Assembly: GCA_965116625.1 (NCBI GenBank)
Contig: OZ220717.1
Coordinates: 1,922,001-1,986,000 of the forward strand
Reading direction: 5' to 3'
DNA length: 64,000 bases
Source of the DNA: VXNE01 sp965116625
Lineage (GTDB): Bacteria; Pseudomonadota; Gammaproteobacteria; Pseudomonadales; Azotimanducaceae
Part shown: positions 36,327 through 46,100 of the stretch, in pieces
Position numbering within the stretch: the first letter of the stretch is position 1
Layout of the letters: every line of letters starts with the position of its first letter
The notes under the pieces: model-generated
What the model saw: the letters and a program-made list of their open reading frames with translations, nothing else
The model's database searches: none
Told to the model about the DNA's origin: nothing
Program-made: the position numbers and the translations under genes

Positions 36327-38191
36327 ACCATGAGTTGGAGCAACGGGCGTTTCTTACGCGCGCTACCGTCGTGTTCCTGATGGCTGCGGCGCTGATACTC
36401 GGACTGCTGGCACGTTTCGTCGACCTGCAGATGTTCAAGCACGACATCTACAGCACCCGCTCCGACGAAAACCGGATCCTGGTCCAGCCGCTGGCCCCGG
36501 ATCGGGGACTGATCTACGACCGGCGGGGCGTGCTGCTGGCTGACAACAGGCCGATACTGTCCCTGGCATTGGTCGTCGAGCGGGTCGCCGGTCTCGACGC
36601 GGCCATCTCCGAACTCGGATCGTCCATCGACATTTCCGATACCGAGATTGCCGAGTTCAAACGCCGGATTGAACGGCCCCGGCGGCCGTATGAACCGGTA
36701 GTGCTGAAGGTAAACCTCTCGGACGACGAGGTCGCCCGAATCAGGGTGGACGGCCACCGATGGTCCGGGGTAGAGGTCGTCCCGGAGAACCTGCGGTACT
36801 ACCCGCTAGCGAGCCTCGCGGTGCATGCAGTGGGATCGGTTCGCAGGATCAATGAAGATGACCTCGCGTCGCTGGATGCGGTGCGATACAGCGGAACGAA
36901 ATTCATCGGCCGCTTCGGCGTGGAAGAATTCTACGAACGATCGCTGCATGGGGAGGTTGGGCACCATCATGTGGAGATCGACGTGCGCGGGCGGGTTGTG
37001 GAGTACCTGCCCGAGAACAAGGTGCTCCCGGTTGCGGGACAGAACCTGACGTTGCACCTGGACAGCAGGTTGCAGACTGCCGCCTACGCCGCCCTGGGCG
37101 AACGCCGCGGCGCAATCGTCGCGCTGGACCCGCGTTCGGGGGGAATCCTGGCGTTGGTCAGCAATCCCGGCTACGACCCCAATCCGTTCATCACGGGTAT
37201 CCCGCAGGACGAGTATCGCGTGCTTGCGGCATCGCCGGACGCGCCCATGTTCAATCGGGCAACCCGGGGAACCTATCCACCGGGGTCCACGTTCAAGCCG
37301 GTCGTGGCGCTTGCCGGGTTGAGTGAGGGAGTGACGGATTGGGAGAGGACAATCATCGACACGGGAGAGTTCAGGTTGCCGGGCCAGTCTCGCGTGTATC
37401 GCGACTGGAGCTGGACGCCGACCAACACGGGCGGACAAGGGGTCGTGAATCTACGCAAGGCCATCTACCGTTCGTCCAACGTCTACTTCTATCAGCTCGG
37501 TACGCGGGTCGGAATCGACGCGCTTGGCGAGTTCGCCTTCCAGTTCGGCTTCGGCACCGCGAGCGCGCTGGACGTGGAATCGGCGGAAGGGGTTCTTCCC
37601 ACGCGGACATGGAAAAAGGGCGCCCAGGGCGAGGACTGGTACCTGGGCGACACCGTGAACATGAGCATCGGCCAGGGCCTCATGCTGGTGACGCCGCTGC
37701 AGCTCGCCACTTCCGCGATGGTCATCGCCAACCGAGGCCGATGGGTGCAACCACGCCTGCTCCTGTCGAGCGATGCCGTGCTGTCGGGATTCGGCACGCC
37801 CTTGCCGCCGGTCCGGGTTCAGGGCCCGACGGAGCAGGACTGGGAGTTGCTTGTCAATTCCATGGAGGATGTCGTGCATCGCGGGAACCAGGGGTTTCGC
37901 GAAAACGGTACGGCGTGGTGGTATATCGGCCGTGATCTCGGCTACCGAATGGCGGGCAAGTCCGGATCGGCGCAGGTGGTGGAGATTGCCCAGGGAGAGG
38001 AGTACGACGAAGAGGAACTGGACGAACGCCAGCGCAAGCACGCCTGGTTCATCGCGTTCGCACCTGCGGATGATCCAAGGATCGCCTTGAGCGTTCTCGT
38101 GGAGAACGGCGGTGGGGGCAGTTCGGTCGCGGCACCGGTAGCCAGGGAAGTGATCGACGCCTACCTGCTACCCAGATTAGCAAGGCTTTAA
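36320..38191 (+). CDS. mrdA: Penicillin-binding protein 2 (elongasome transpeptidase)
   Basis: Peptidoglycan transpeptidase for lateral wall growth, working with RodA. The 623-aa protein has an N-terminal transmembrane helix (ATVVFLMAAALILGLLARFV), a pedestal domain opening at DRGLIYDRRGVLLADNRP, and a transpeptidase domain with S323-T-F-K326, S385-S-N387 and K547-S-G549. The first plausible start, ATG 36320 (MEDHELEQRAF), lies inside the third 99-bp repeat, with no good Shine-Dalgarno sequence. Because the repeats are in frame and each carries the same GGTCCATGG, alternative longer forms are conceivable. rodA follows 9 bp later. Confidence 0.94.
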   Translation: MEDHELEQRAFLTRATVVFLMAAALILGLLARFVDLQMFKHDIYSTRSDENRILVQPLAPDRGLIYDRRGVLLADNRPILSLALVVERVAGLDAAISELGSSIDISDTEIAEFKRRIERPRRPYEPVVLKVNLSDDEVARIRVDGHRWSGVEVVPENLRYYPLASLAVHAVGSVRRINEDDLASLDAVRYSGTKFIGRFGVEEFYERSLHGEVGHHHVEIDVRGRVVEYLPENKVLPVAGQNLTLHLDSRLQTAAYAALGERRGAIVALDPRSGGILALVSNPGYDPNPFITGIPQDEYRVLAASPDAPMFNRATRGTYPPGSTFKPVVALAGLSEGVTDWERTIIDTGEFRLPGQSRVYRDWSWTPTNTGGQGVVNLRKAIYRSSNVYFYQLGTRVGIDALGEFAFQFGFGTASALDVESAEGVLPTRTWKKGAQGEDWYLGDTVNMSIGQGLMLVTPLQLATSAMVIANRGRWVQPRLLLSSDAVLSGFGTPLPPVRVQGPTEQDWELLVNSMEDVVHRGNQGFRENGTAWWYIGRDLGYRMAGKSGSAQVVEIAQGEEYDEEELDERQRKHAWFIAFAPADDPRIALSVLVENGGGGSSVAAPVAREVIDAYLLPRLARL

Positions 38192-38200
38192 GGGCTTCGC

Positions 38201-39319
38201 GTGGCGAGCGACTTCGTCCGGCAATTCCCGCTCCCTGGCGGCTCCAGAACGCGCCTTGCCGAAGTTCACCTGGACGCCCTGCTGTGTGTTGCGATCCTGG
38301 CAGTCATCGTGCTGGGCCTGGTGGTGCACCATTACCGCGACGACGACACCTTTTATGGCCAGATGCTGCGTATGGCCGTGGGACTGGCGGCCCTGGTCGC
38401 CGCTGCTTGGGTCCAGCCACGCCAGTACATTTCCTGGGCTCCGTTGGTCTACGGGATTTCGGTTGGGCTGTTGATACTCGTGTTGCTGATGGGCACGACT
38501 GCCAAGGGATCGCAGCGCTGGATCGATCTCCCTGGATTGCCACAGTTTCAACCGTCGGAACTGACGAAGATTGCCATTCCCCTGATGCTGGCCTGGTATT
38601 TCCACGATCGGCGCCTTCCACCGGGACTCCGGGACATGCTTGTTGCGCTTGGGATCATCGCCATTCCCGTCATTCTCGTCGTTCAACAGCCCGACTTGGG
38701 AACGGGTGTTCTGGTGGCTGCGAGCGGGCTTGCCGTCATCGTCCTGGTGGGCGTGTCGTGGCGATGGATGGCCGGTGCCCTGGTATTGGGAGTCGCGGCG
38801 GCCCCGATCCTGTGGATGTCCCTGCACGACTACCAGCAGGAACGCATTCGGACGCTTTTCAACCCGGAGAGGGACCCGCTTGGTGCGGGTTGGAGCATCA
38901 TCCAGTCGACGACGGCAATAGGCTCCGGCGGCCTGCTCGGCAAAGGTGTCGGTGAGGGCACGCAAAGCCGTCTCGATTTCCTGCCGGAGGGCAATACCGA
39001 CTTCATCATTGCCGTAATCGGCGAGGAAACCGGCTTCGTCGGAGTGTTGCTCCTGATGATTCTGTATCTCGTGATTCTGGCGCGCGGACTGCGCCTGGCG
39101 ACGCTGGCGCCCAACAGGTTCGGTCGCTTGCTTGCGGGTGGACTCATGCTGACGTTCTTTGCCCACGTCTTTGTTAACATTGCCATGGTCTGTGGGTTGA
39201 TTCCGGTCGTCGGCGTGCCGTTGCCGCTGGTGAGCTATGGCGGAACCTCAGCGCTTTCGATCTTGATCGGTTGCGGTATCGTCATGTCCATTCACACCCA
39301 CCGAACTGGCAGGAGGTAA
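38201..39319 (+). CDS. rodA: Rod-shape-determining glycosyltransferase RodA
   Basis: SEDS-family peptidoglycan polymerase of the elongasome. The 372-aa polytopic membrane protein shows GTTAKGSQRWIDLPGLPQFQPSELTKIAI, QPDLGTGVLV, GLLGKGVGEGTQSRLDFLPEGNTDFIIAVIGEETGF and GVPLPLVSYGGTSALSILIGCG, all signature blocks. It starts with GTG at 38201, 9 bp after mrdA, and ends 2 bp before mltB. Confidence 0.96.
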   Translation: MASDFVRQFPLPGGSRTRLAEVHLDALLCVAILAVIVLGLVVHHYRDDDTFYGQMLRMAVGLAALVAAAWVQPRQYISWAPLVYGISVGLLILVLLMGTTAKGSQRWIDLPGLPQFQPSELTKIAIPLMLAWYFHDRRLPPGLRDMLVALGIIAIPVILVVQQPDLGTGVLVAASGLAVIVLVGVSWRWMAGALVLGVAAAPILWMSLHDYQQERIRTLFNPERDPLGAGWSIIQSTTAIGSGGLLGKGVGEGTQSRLDFLPEGNTDFIIAVIGEETGFVGVLLLMILYLVILARGLRLATLAPNRFGRLLAGGLMLTFFAHVFVNIAMVCGLIPVVGVPLPLVSYGGTSALSILIGCGIVMSIHTHRTGRR

Positions 39320-39321
39320 CG

Positions 39322-40332
39322 TTGCTGAAACGCGGTTTGGGATTCGCGGCGGTCGTGGTATGTGTGGCTGCGGGTTGGGCCGACTTCGACGAGAGGCCGG
39401 TTGTGCGCGACTACATCGGGGAAGTTGTTGCGCAGCATGGCTTTGACCGGCTCGCCCTGGAATCCCTGTTCCAGGCAGCCGAGCGAAAGGACACGATCCT
39501 GGCCGCGATTTCACGACCGGCTGAACGCAAGCAATGGCGCGAGTACCGCAGGATTTTCGTAACGCCCACTCGGATTCGGGAGGGAATCGAGTTCTGGCGC
39601 GCGAATGAAGATGTCCTGCGCCGCGTGGAGAGGATCTACAAGCTACCGCCGGAGATCGCCGTGGCGGTTGTTGGCGTAGAGACCCGATACGGCCGCAATC
39701 TCGGTTCGTTCCGCGTTGTCGATTCGCTGGCCACCCTGGCGTTCGACTATCCGCCGCGCGCGAACTTCTTTCGCGGCGAACTGACCGAGTTTCTGTTGCT
39801 GGCGCGGGAGGAGGGCATCGATCCGTTGGCGATGAAGGGCTCCTACGCTGGCGCTATGGGCTATGGACAGTTCATCCCGTCGAGCTATCGGAGCTATGCG
39901 GTGGATTTCGACGGCGACGGAACGAGGGACATCTGGACGAATATCACCGACGCCCTTGGCAGTATCGGCAACTATTTTGCCGAGCATGGCTGGCGCGGGG
40001 ACGGGCCGGCCGCGATGCGCGTGGAGGTGGCGGGAAGGTTGGCCGACGAGGACGTAAACCGGGGCCTCCTGCCGGACTACGACGAGGACCAGTTGAAGCG
40101 GCTCGGCGTGATCAGTGACGGTATCCCACCGGGAGCCAAGGCCGCCCTGTTCCGCATGGAGGGTGACGAGGGTGCTGAGTATTGGCTTGGCCTGCACGAC
40201 TTCTACGTCATCACCAGGTACAACCACAGCCGCCTGTATGCCCTTGCCGTGTGGCAGTTGGGGCAGGAGATACGGTTGGGCAAGGAACGCTCGGAGCGCG
40301 TAGCGATGGCGTTAGCGGAGGATGCGGACTAG
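39322..40332 (+). CDS. mltB: Lytic murein transglycosylase B
   Basis: Cleaves peptidoglycan glycan strands with anhydromuropeptide formation. The 336-aa protein has an N-terminal signal sequence (MLKRGLGFAAVVVCVAAGWA) and the GH103 catalytic domain with the catalytic glutamate E120 in VVGVETRYGRNLGSF, followed by ATLAFDYPPRANFFRGELTEFLLL and GAMGYGQFIPSSYR. The start is a TTG placed 5 bp after a perfect AGGAGG that overlaps the end of rodA. It has no lipobox, so it may be a soluble periplasmic form. Confidence 0.93.
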   Translation: MLKRGLGFAAVVVCVAAGWADFDERPVVRDYIGEVVAQHGFDRLALESLFQAAERKDTILAAISRPAERKQWREYRRIFVTPTRIREGIEFWRANEDVLRRVERIYKLPPEIAVAVVGVETRYGRNLGSFRVVDSLATLAFDYPPRANFFRGELTEFLLLAREEGIDPLAMKGSYAGAMGYGQFIPSSYRSYAVDFDGDGTRDIWTNITDALGSIGNYFAEHGWRGDGPAAMRVEVAGRLADEDVNRGLLPDYDEDQLKRLGVISDGIPPGAKAALFRMEGDEGAEYWLGLHDFYVITRYNHSRLYALAVWQLGQEIRLGKERSERVAMALAEDAD

Positions 40333-40371
40333 TGCCGTGTCGCGCGCTTCTGAACTCGCGTGACTCGGCAC
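40332..40371 (+). terminator. Long hairpin after mltB
   Basis: GTGCCG (40332-40337) pairs with CGGCAC (40366-40371); inside, GTC/GAC and CGCG/CGCG continue the stem with single mismatches. It begins at the mltB stop codon and precedes a 190-bp non-coding stretch before rlpA. No U-run; it may attenuate rather than stop transcription into rlpA-dacA. Confidence 0.45.
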
Positions 40372-40559
40372 CCGTGCCACAAATCTCGTCGCCCCCTTCG
40401 GGTGCGCGTTGTCTTGCTGCCGCGCAGGCACTTCGTTTTGCCCAGTCCGCCAAACCCGTTCTCCCGCCTGCCCGATCCGTCACGCAACCCGCCCAACCCG
40501 ACTTTCCAGCACGACGTCGACGCCGACACGATCGGTGTCGACCTTGCCGAAGCCGGACA

Positions 40560-41381
40560 ATGGTCGCGACGATTGCGTTGTCTGCGGCTCTATCCGGGTG
40601 CCTTGGTTCGGTCTCTCGCCCGCCGGCACCTGAGCCCGTGCCGGGACCGGATGAAACGGACCGCGCGCCGGAATCTCCACCACCGTATCTCGAGGAGCTG
40701 CCGGACCCTCCGGTCAAGCAGGAACCCAAAAGCACCACCGGCAACAACACCTATACCGAAGGGGGTCGGACATTCCACATATTGCCGACGGCAGAAGGCT
40801 ATGACCGAATCGGTACCGCCTCCTGGTACGGCGTCAAGTTTCATGGCAGGCGCACGTCGAGTGGAGAAACGTACGACATGTTCGAACTGACGGCTGCGCA
40901 CCCCACGCTACCGATTCCCGTCTATGCGCGCGTCGAAAACCTGGAGAATGGCCGCACCACGATCGTCCGCATCAATGACCGGGGTCCTTTTCTCGGCGGT
41001 CGGCTCATAGACCTGTCGTACGCGGCCGCGGTCAAGCTTGGCATGCTGGACCGCGGCACGGCGCGCGTGCGCGTCACCGTCGTCGGAAGCCACGAGACCA
41101 AAGTCGGTGACGGCGAGGCGGCGGGACTGGAAGAGGTGGCGGAGCGTTTTTTCCTCGAAGCTGGCGCCTTCGCGGAGAGTGGGCTCGCCTATTCCCTTTC
41201 GGATGACCTCCGGGGGGTATTGGAGGCAGAGCCCGTCGGTGAAGTCCATGTCGTGAAGACGCGGGACGAACCTCGTTATCGGGTCCGCATAGGACCATTC
41301 GCCGATCTCGGGAAGGCAACGCGCCTGCAAGCACTGCTGACGTTCCATCGCGGCGCTGTGCCGGACATCATCAAGGAGTAG
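40560..41381 (+). CDS. rlpA: Septal ring lytic transglycosylase-like lipoprotein RlpA
   Basis: Envelope lipoprotein that binds or cleaves denuded glycan strands at division sites. The 273-aa protein starts at 40560 with a lipoprotein signal (MVATIALSAALSGC). The double-psi beta-barrel follows: RIGTASWYGVKFHGRRTSSGETYDMFELTAAHPTLP and VRINDRGPFLGGRLIDLSYAAA, with the catalytic-type Asp in NDRGPF. The C-terminal about 75 residues (ERFFLEAGAFAESG ... YRVRIGPFADLGKATRLQALL) form a SPOR domain. It ends 2 bp before dacA. The 227 bp between mltB and this start contain no separate gene. Confidence 0.92.
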   Translation: MVATIALSAALSGCLGSVSRPPAPEPVPGPDETDRAPESPPPYLEELPDPPVKQEPKSTTGNNTYTEGGRTFHILPTAEGYDRIGTASWYGVKFHGRRTSSGETYDMFELTAAHPTLPIPVYARVENLENGRTTIVRINDRGPFLGGRLIDLSYAAAVKLGMLDRGTARVRVTVVGSHETKVGDGEAAGLEEVAERFFLEAGAFAESGLAYSLSDDLRGVLEAEPVGEVHVVKTRDEPRYRVRIGPFADLGKATRLQALLTFHRGAVPDIIKE

Positions 41382-41383
41382 CA

Positions 41384-42616
41384 ATGCCACAGAACCCGTC
41401 GACCCCTGAGGGAGCGCCGCGTTTTGCTGCCCGCCCGCTGGCCCAACCCGCGCGCCCGTTCCGGGCAGTCATCGCGCTCACCTTCGCTGTCGTGGCCGTT
41501 GCGGCACCGCTCTGGGGTCAGCCACAAGCGACGTCGGTGGTACCGGATCATCCGGCAATCGCAGCCGAGGGCTACGTACTGATGGATGCGGATACGGGCA
41601 AGATCCTTGCCGAAGAAAACAGCCAGCAACCGTTGCCGCCGGCCAGCCTTGCGAAGATCATGACCGGCTACGTCGTGGCGGCGGAGTTGGAAGCCGGACG
41701 CATAAACCTGTCCGACGACGTGCCCGTCAGTGTCAACGCCTGGGAGACGCCGGGTTCCCGGATGTTCATCCGCGAGGGTACGACCGTGGTTCTCGAAGAC
41801 CTTCTCCGGGGTGTCGTCATCCAGTCCGGCAACGATGCCAGCGTAGCGCTCGCGGAATTCGTTGCGGGCGGAGAGGACGCGTTTGCCGACATGATGAACC
41901 AGCATGCGGCACTGTTGGGGATGCCGGGCTCGATGTTCGCGAACTCGACCGGATTGCCCCACGAAAGCCAGTATACGACTGCACGGGACCTCGCGGTCCT
42001 CACCCAGCAACTCATTCGGCGCTTTCCCGACCACTACGCCATGTATTCGGAACGGTCGTTCAAGTACAACGGCATTGAACAGCCGAATCGCAACCGCCTT
42101 CTCTGGCGAGACCGGACGGTTGACGGCGTAAAGACGGGTTATACAAAGGAAGCGGGTTATTGCCTGGTCGCTTCTGCCGAACGTGACGGAATGCGGCTGA
42201 TTTCGGCGCTCATGGGGGCGGAGAGCGACGCGGTGCGCGTTCGCGAGAGCCAGAAGCTCCTCTCCTACGGGTTCCGCTACTTCGAGACGCACAAGCTCTA
42301 CGGCACCGAAGCCCCGCTGAAGACCTCCGAGGTGCGGTACGGTCAGGTGGACGAAGTGTCGATGGGTATTCCGGAGGCCATATTCGTGACCATCCCGCGG
42401 GGTCGCTACCAGGACATTGCGGCGACGCTGGACATCCCGGAACCCCTGGAGGCACCCATCGCCGCGGGAGACGAACTCGGCGAACTGCGCGTGACCCTGG
42501 ACGGCGAGACGCTTGCGACGTCGCCTCTGATCGCACGGGACCCCGTCCTGGAACTGGAGACTGTCGCACGTTTCTTCGAGGGGATTTACTTCTTCTTCCA
42601 TGATCTGGTGAAGTAG
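41384..42616 (+). CDS. dacA: D-alanyl-D-alanine carboxypeptidase (PBP5/6-type)
   Basis: Trims the terminal D-Ala from peptidoglycan pentapeptides. The 410-aa protein has an N-terminal signal region, the S11 peptidase motifs S88-L-A-K91, S148-G-N150 and K250-T-G252, the PBP5 C-terminal beta domain, and a C-terminal amphipathic helix (ELETVARFFEGIYFFFHDLVK) for membrane association. The start is at 41384, two bases after rlpA. In many relatives the next genes are ybeD-lipB-lipA; here the cluster ends and lipB is at 61 kb. Confidence 0.95.
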   Translation: MPQNPSTPEGAPRFAARPLAQPARPFRAVIALTFAVVAVAAPLWGQPQATSVVPDHPAIAAEGYVLMDADTGKILAEENSQQPLPPASLAKIMTGYVVAAELEAGRINLSDDVPVSVNAWETPGSRMFIREGTTVVLEDLLRGVVIQSGNDASVALAEFVAGGEDAFADMMNQHAALLGMPGSMFANSTGLPHESQYTTARDLAVLTQQLIRRFPDHYAMYSERSFKYNGIEQPNRNRLLWRDRTVDGVKTGYTKEAGYCLVASAERDGMRLISALMGAESDAVRVRESQKLLSYGFRYFETHKLYGTEAPLKTSEVRYGQVDEVSMGIPEAIFVTIPRGRYQDIAATLDIPEPLEAPIAAGDELGELRVTLDGETLATSPLIARDPVLELETVARFFEGIYFFFHDLVK

Positions 42617-42698
42617 GCGGGCGGAACCCTTTCAGCAGGGCGCGAAGAGCCCCTTGGAGGCCGACGAACCCGAAGGTGCCCTGGTGGGAGCCCTTTTG

Positions 42699-42725
42699 TG
42701 GAACATACTGGTATCAACTGTTCCA
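42699..42725. promoter_or_regulatory. Palindromic operator candidate
   Basis: TGGAACA (42699-42705) and TGTTCCA (42719-42725) form a perfect 7-bp inverted repeat with a 13-bp spacer, in a locally AT-rich patch 380 bp upstream of the TonB receptor start. A dimeric regulator could bind here; no regulator gene is adjacent. Confidence 0.3.
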
Positions 42726-42872
42726 TAGTTTGACGCTGAGTGGTGTTTCCCTCCTCTGCAGAGCGCCATTGTGCGCCACGCCGAAACCAGCTACGCGGAA
42801 AGTGCCGACCCTGGGGGCTCTTCGACTGCGTCAGTCCTGTGACGCATGGCTCGTTACGGCACCTGTTTAGGT

Positions 42873-42895
42873 ATTGAATATCTTTTGTATTCAAT
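42873..42895. promoter_or_regulatory. AT-rich palindrome upstream of TonB receptor 1
   Basis: ATTGAATA (42873-42880) and TATTCAAT (42888-42895) form a perfect 8-bp inverted repeat with a 7-bp spacer, conspicuous in GC-rich DNA and about 200 bp upstream of the receptor start. It is a good operator candidate for substrate-responsive control. No copy was seen upstream of the second receptor. Confidence 0.45.
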
Positions 42896-43103
42896 CAATT
42901 GGACCCGGCTGTTGCGGCTCCCGCAGAGCGCACGACATGCTGGGACCGTCCCCGTCACACCCGTCGGGGAAACGCTCGGGCCAGGGTTGCCCGCGCCCGT
43001 CAGGTGAACGCCCCGAGACATCCGAGTGGCGGCAAATTGACGCGTTGGGCAAAAAGGAGTTTAGTTGCGGTGTTCGTACCAGAAGTTTGGGGGGATGAAA
43101 GGT

Positions 43104-46100
43104 ATGACATGTCAATCTGTTGGGCGCATGGCGCTGTTCGGTCCAGTCCTGGTTCTTGTTGTCGCGGCACTCTCGGCTTCGGCCCAGGCAGCGGAAGAAG
43201 AGGAGGTCGCGCCGGGCGTCGGGACAGGAACTTCGACGGTCGAAGAATTGATCGTGACCGCGCAGCGCGTCGCGGAGAACATCCAGGATGTCCCGATCGC
43301 GGTGACGGCATTGACCGACGACATAATCGCGGACCGCCAGGTAGTCGGCCCGTCGGACCTGCAGTTGAACGCGCCGAACGTGTCGTTCAGTGCAACCAAC
43401 TTCGGCGGATCGAACTTCAGTATTCGAGGCGTCGGACAACTGGTGATCTCTCGTAGCGGCGAGTCCGGCGTTTCGTCGCACGTGAACGAGATAGCGGTTG
43501 CAACCAATCTGAACTCCATAGAGTTCTTCGATGTCGAACGCGTCGAGGTTCTCCGCGGTCCACAGGGCACGCTGTTCGGCCGGAACGCCACCGGCGGCGC
43601 CCTGAACGTCGTGACGAAAAAGCCTTCGTTCGACGGCGTCGACGGTTTCGCCGATGTCGAAGCCGGCAGCTTCAGCCACAACCGACTGAAAGGGGCGATA
43701 AACCTCCCGGTGACCTCCAACATCGCCGTGCGTATCGCCGGGTACAACCTGGAGCGCGACGGTTTCATCGAGAACCTGGCGTTTGGCCAGAGAAACGCGG
43801 CGGGTCAGACCATTCCCGGCATAGACGACGACATTGATGGCCGCGATATGTGGGCTGCGCGGACAACGCTGGCCTGGGATATATCGGACCGGGCTGATGT
43901 CTGGCTGCTATACAGCGTGTTCCGGGAGGATGACGACCGAGTTCGCATCACGAACCAGGTCTGCAAGCGCAACTCGCTGCCGACCACGGGGTGCCTGCCG
44001 GACGAGTTCGGATGGGAGACGCCGCACCTTGGCGCAACGACGGGAGGCATCTTTGGTGGTGCGGCCGGCGCGCTGCCGCCGGGTGTGGACGGTTCCGATC
44101 CTGCGCTGTACCCCTTCCCGCGCCCGGCTATCGAGAGCTTCAGAAAGATGCACACGGACTTCGAGCCGGTTTTCCACCAGAAGGAAGACCTCTGGGCGGT
44201 CGGTTTCAACTACGACTTCGACAAGCTGAATGTGAGCGTCACTGGCGCGGTGCGCGACTACGAGGGCATGTCACGGCAGGATTACCTCATGGATGTGGGG
44301 CCACGCCTGAACCCGACGCCGCAGAATCCATTGGGGATCTGGCCGACATCCGAGCCGGCGGGCGGCGCTGGAGCAGAGTGGCTCTCGGAAACCTGCAACG
44401 TCGCAGAGGGGACGGCGGGTACATTCGGCGGCTGTATTCTGCCCGTGCTGCAGAATGTTCAGTTCGCCTACGACCAGGGCGACACGAATGGCACGTACTA
44501 CACGCTGGAGGCGAAGATGCGCTCCGACTTTGACGGGCGTTTCGATTTCCTTCTGGGCGCCAGCCGCCACGAGGGCACCAACTACGGCGGCTACTACGTT
44601 CTCGCCAACACGCTGGATCTTGTAAGCCACTACGGTTCCGCCGCCCTCGGTGCGCCGCCGCTCTATCCAGGGTTCTTCTACAACACGAACAATCCGGAGG
44701 ACGGCGGTCCGCCGCAGGACGGGGAAGCGATCTTTGGCGAGCTCTACTACGAAGCGACAGACCGCCTGAAACTCACCGCCGGGCTGCGTTTCAACGAAGA
44801 CAACAAGGTAGTCAGCGATTCGAGCGTGCTGTTCAACTCCGCCAACGTCAGTGCCGCGGTAGGCGGTCTGTTCGGGCCGAGTCCCATCTGGTTGCGCAGT
44901 GGCGTGTTCGGGGAAATGGCCGCGATGGCGGCCAACCCGGCCGCTTCCCTGAGCGAAACATCGCTCAGGATCCTCGAGTTCCACAACGCCGGTGGCACAT
45001 ATGAAGCCAATGCGCCAACGGCTATAGGTTCCCTGGTGGCGATCGGAGCTGCCCAGGCCATCGGGCAGCAGATTGCGGCGGGTCTGCTGCCGATCCAGTT
45101 CGTTCCCCAGGCGATTGCGGGTCTGCCGCTGCCACCGATCTTTAAAGGGACCGTGGGCGCACTGCTGTCCCAGAATCCAGCGGTCATCGCCGGGGACGCG
45201 GGTCTGGCTGCTGGCGCGCAGGCGTTCGGCGCGATTGCCAACGCACTAGGCCCCGCACCCGCGTTTGGCGAGACGCGGTTTGTCACCCGCAGTCCGAGCC
45301 AGGCGAGTTGGCGGGAGGTGAGTGGCCGAATCGGCCTCGACTACCAGTTGGGCGACAACACCTTGCTGTATGGCTTCTTTAGCCGAGGATACAAGCCCGG
45401 CGGATTCAACCCGGCCATTCCGCCTGCATTCCAGGACGTATCGCCATTCACCTTTGAGCCCGAGCAGGTCAGTGCCTTCGAGGTCGGTGCCAAGAGCAGT
45501 TTGCTCGATGGAAGGCTCACCCTGTACAGCTCCGCGTTTACCTATGACTACTCGGGCCTTCAGATCACCCGCATCAGGAACAACAGTTCTATCAATGAGA
45601 ATGTCGATGCGGCCATCAGCGGCCTGGAACTCGAGGGACAGTGGCGGCCGGTAGGAATGCCAGGGCTGCTGGTTGACTTCACGTACAGCCTGCTGTCTGC
45701 CAAGGCCAAGGACACCCTGTCCATCGATCCGGTCAACCGAACCGGCGGCAACCCCGACTATGTCCTGCTCAACAACATCGATCCGGGTTCCCTCACTGGA
45801 ATCAACTTCGTTGCGCGCGAGTCGCAGATTACGCCGCAGGTGCTGGCGGGGTTCGTTGCATCGCTGCCACCGACGACCCAGGCGCTCCTCGGCGGCTATA
45901 CCGGTGTGAACATACTCTACCCGCCCAATGCTGCTGGCGTGGCCATTCCGGCGTATTTCTCACGGAACTACCTGAACGCTGTCGGTGTTGAGACGCTGGA
46001 AGGCGTCCCGGTCAATCTCGATGGCAACGATCTGCCGAACGCACCTCGAAACTCCGCGAGAATCGGTCTTGCGCATACGTGGGAAGTGGGGACGGGGTTG

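Larger units (their letters stand above)
42617..43094 (+). other. Intergenic region upstream of the first TonB receptor
   Basis: 478 bp without a supportable gene. It holds an 11-bp inverted repeat, CGAAGAGCCCC (42643-42653) and GGGGCTCTTCG (42814-42824), flanking a 160-bp interior, which could be a small non-autonomous element or a remnant. Two further palindromes, annotated separately, suit repressor binding. A G-run ribosome-binding site ends the region. Confidence 0.5.

Noticed and set aside
42586..42894. 102-codon minus-strand frame behind dacA
   Set aside because: No ribosome-binding site, basic low-information sequence, and it overlaps the palindromic region; treated as non-coding.
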